A stretch of 14,085 bases of DNA from Caryophanales bacterium UBA2253. Lineage in GTDB: Bacteria; Bacillota_I; Bacilli_A; ML615J-28; CAG-698. The stretch is from assembly GCA_002347755.1 (NCBI GenBank), contig DDXT01000013.1, positions 1 to 14,085 on the forward strand, read 5' to 3'. This document shows, in pieces, positions 13,130 through 14,085 of this stretch (position 1 is the first letter of the stretch; each line of letters begins with the position of its first letter). Position numbers and translations under genes: made by a program. Below the pieces are notes generated by a model, which was not told the origin of the DNA, searched no databases, and saw only the letters and a list, made by a program, of their open reading frames with translations.

Positions 13130-14085
13130 TTTTTCTTTATTTTGTATTTAATGGATTTAATATATTCATTAAATACTTCTCTATTAGATGCCGAGTAATC
13201 AAAAGCCACTCCATATGCTTTTTGAATCTTTTGATAATCTTGTCTTATTTGATCTTTATCTTCGTCATAAACAAGACTATCTTTTTTTTCGCCATTTAAT
13301 CCTTCAATTTCTTTGAAGCATAGTTCTCCGCCTATTTCATCAATTAATACGACATAATCATTTGGCATTACACATGTACAAGAATTCAATACTCGCTTAA
13401 TTCTATCAACTGATACTTCTTGTTCGCCTAACTTATATTGCATTAGTCTCAAAATCAGTAATGCAGTATAACATATTAACATATGACCTTCTATATGCTT
13501 TTGAGTCCTAACATAAATCGGCCTTGTTTGTAAATCTGATTTTGTGATTTTAAATGATTCTTCAATTCGCCATAGTTGGCTATATACTTCTAATATTTTT
13601 TTATAACTATAATCTAATTCTGATGTGATAATACAAAAATATCCATCAAATCTTTCTTCATCTTCAATTCGATTATAATTAATTTGATGAATCGCTTCAT
13701 CACTGACTTCTCCTGTTGATTTTATAATATTAGTTGTTGTTACGTATTCTCTTGCACTATGATCGATACTATATACATTATTTTGTAAATTCTTATTTGC
13801 TCTTTCAATTTTCTCTTGTCGTTTTCTTTTTGCGTATAAACTATCTTCTAAACTCCAGCATATTAATACTTTCCGTCTCCTTATCACTTTCTTATTCCGA
13901 TTTATACTAACCTCATATTCCTCTTCAAATAGTTTGTATTTAAATTCTTCGTTGCCAAGATATCCTGTTGCTTCAAACATAATATCATGATACCTTTTCC
14001 CCTTTGGTCCTCTTAGTATTTGCGAGACTACATATCCATCGTTTTGATTAACTATGTAATCAATATTTCCCCTTGTGTTTAGCCC
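13114..14085 (-). CDS. IS1634-type DDE transposase, N-terminal part beyond the window
   Basis: 323 residues are visible, and the reading frame runs off the right window edge. The true start lies outside, so the ATG at 13980 is internal. Family marks are GYVVSQILRGPKGKRYHD just upstream of that ATG, a basic block SLYAKRKRQEKIERA, DGYFCIITSE, and the C-terminal catalytic block LWRIEESFKITKSDL followed by QTRPIYVRTQKHIEGH, in which the Glu at visible residue 175 and the Lys at 182 fit the DDE enzymes' Glu-(6)-Lys signature. IS1634 proteins are usually well over 500 residues, so roughly 60 percent is present. The gene is strongly AT-rich compared with lysS, in line with foreign origin. No internal stop or frameshift is seen in the visible part, so the element may be intact. 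Confidence 0.88.
   Translation of the reverse strand, partial: GLNTRGNIDYIVNQNDGYVVSQILRGPKGKRYHDIMFEATGYLGNEEFKYKLFEEEYEVSINRNKKVIRRRKVLICWSLEDSLYAKRKRQEKIERANKNLQNNVYSIDHSAREYVTTTNIIKSTGEVSDEAIHQINYNRIEDEERFDGYFCIITSELDYSYKKILEVYSQLWRIEESFKITKSDLQTRPIYVRTQKHIEGHMLICYTALLILRLMQYKLGEQEVSVDRIKRVLNSCTCVMPNDYVVLIDEIGGELCFKEIEGLNGEKKDSLVYDEDKDQIRQDYQKIQKAYGVAFDYSASNREVFNEYIKSIKYKIKKNKKRP

Larger units (their letters stand above)
13036..14085 (-). mobile_element. Partial IS1634-family insertion sequence (one end visible)
   Basis: The transposase gene marks the element. Its near end must lie between the lysS upstream hairpin (13035) and the transposase stop (13114). The terminal inverted repeat and target duplication cannot be defined, because the other end is outside the window. 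The boundary given is therefore an outer limit. Confidence 0.6.

Overview
The window looks like a chromosomal segment from a Bacillota or Mycoplasmatota-type bacterium (Erysipelotrichia, Izemoplasma or Acholeplasma-like). The evidence is strong Shine-Dalgarno sites, consensus sigma-A promoters, U-tract terminators, 4-base ATGA gene overlaps and a Gram-positive style gene set. UGA is used as a normal stop in several intact genes, so this is not a Mycoplasma-type genetic code. Taxonomy is inferred from style only; no marker was searched. Base composition is mosaic. The housekeeping blocks (about 50-2914 and 8330-12963) are moderately GC-rich, while the accessory parts (about 2954-8100 and 13036-14085) are visibly AT-rich.

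Layout. (1) 53-2914, plus strand: a tightly overlapping operon of a GH4 6-phospho-beta-glycosidase, a BadF/BadG-type sugar kinase and the Maf nucleotide pyrophosphatase, closed by a terminator. (2) 2954-8212: an accessory island. It holds two different AAA ATPases with a DUF4143 C-terminus, each with its own promoter and terminator. Between them lie the 3' part of an RHS-family (polymorphic toxin type) gene, a small membrane protein in the immunity-gene position, and two short pieces of a broken second copy of the M42 peptidase gene. The two pieces encode directly adjacent segments of the peptidase (residues 316-336 and 294-314) but lie 2.1 kb apart with the RHS module between them. The RHS reading frame is open right up to the left break point and has no start of its own, so it is a 5'-truncated orphan tip. 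(3) 8232-10205, minus strand: an hslO (Hsp33) to M42 peptidase operon. (4) 10333-11435, plus strand: a YcxB-like membrane protein and an unknown acidic helical protein, translationally coupled, and divergent from hslO. (5) 11473-12963, minus strand: lysS, sharing a bidirectional terminator with region 4. (6) 13036-14085: the 3' two-thirds or so of an IS1634-type transposase gene, cut by the window end.

The most interesting part is the island. It is a scar in which a peptidase paralog was split by an orphan RHS C-terminal tip plus putative immunity gene. The two peptidase pieces show very different decay: the left piece differs from the live gene only synonymously, whereas the right piece has six amino-acid changes in 21. 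The RHS tip also carries one in-frame UGA, after which the frame stays open for another 78 codons up to the immunity-like gene. No tRNA, rRNA, CRISPR array or recognisable riboswitch was seen.
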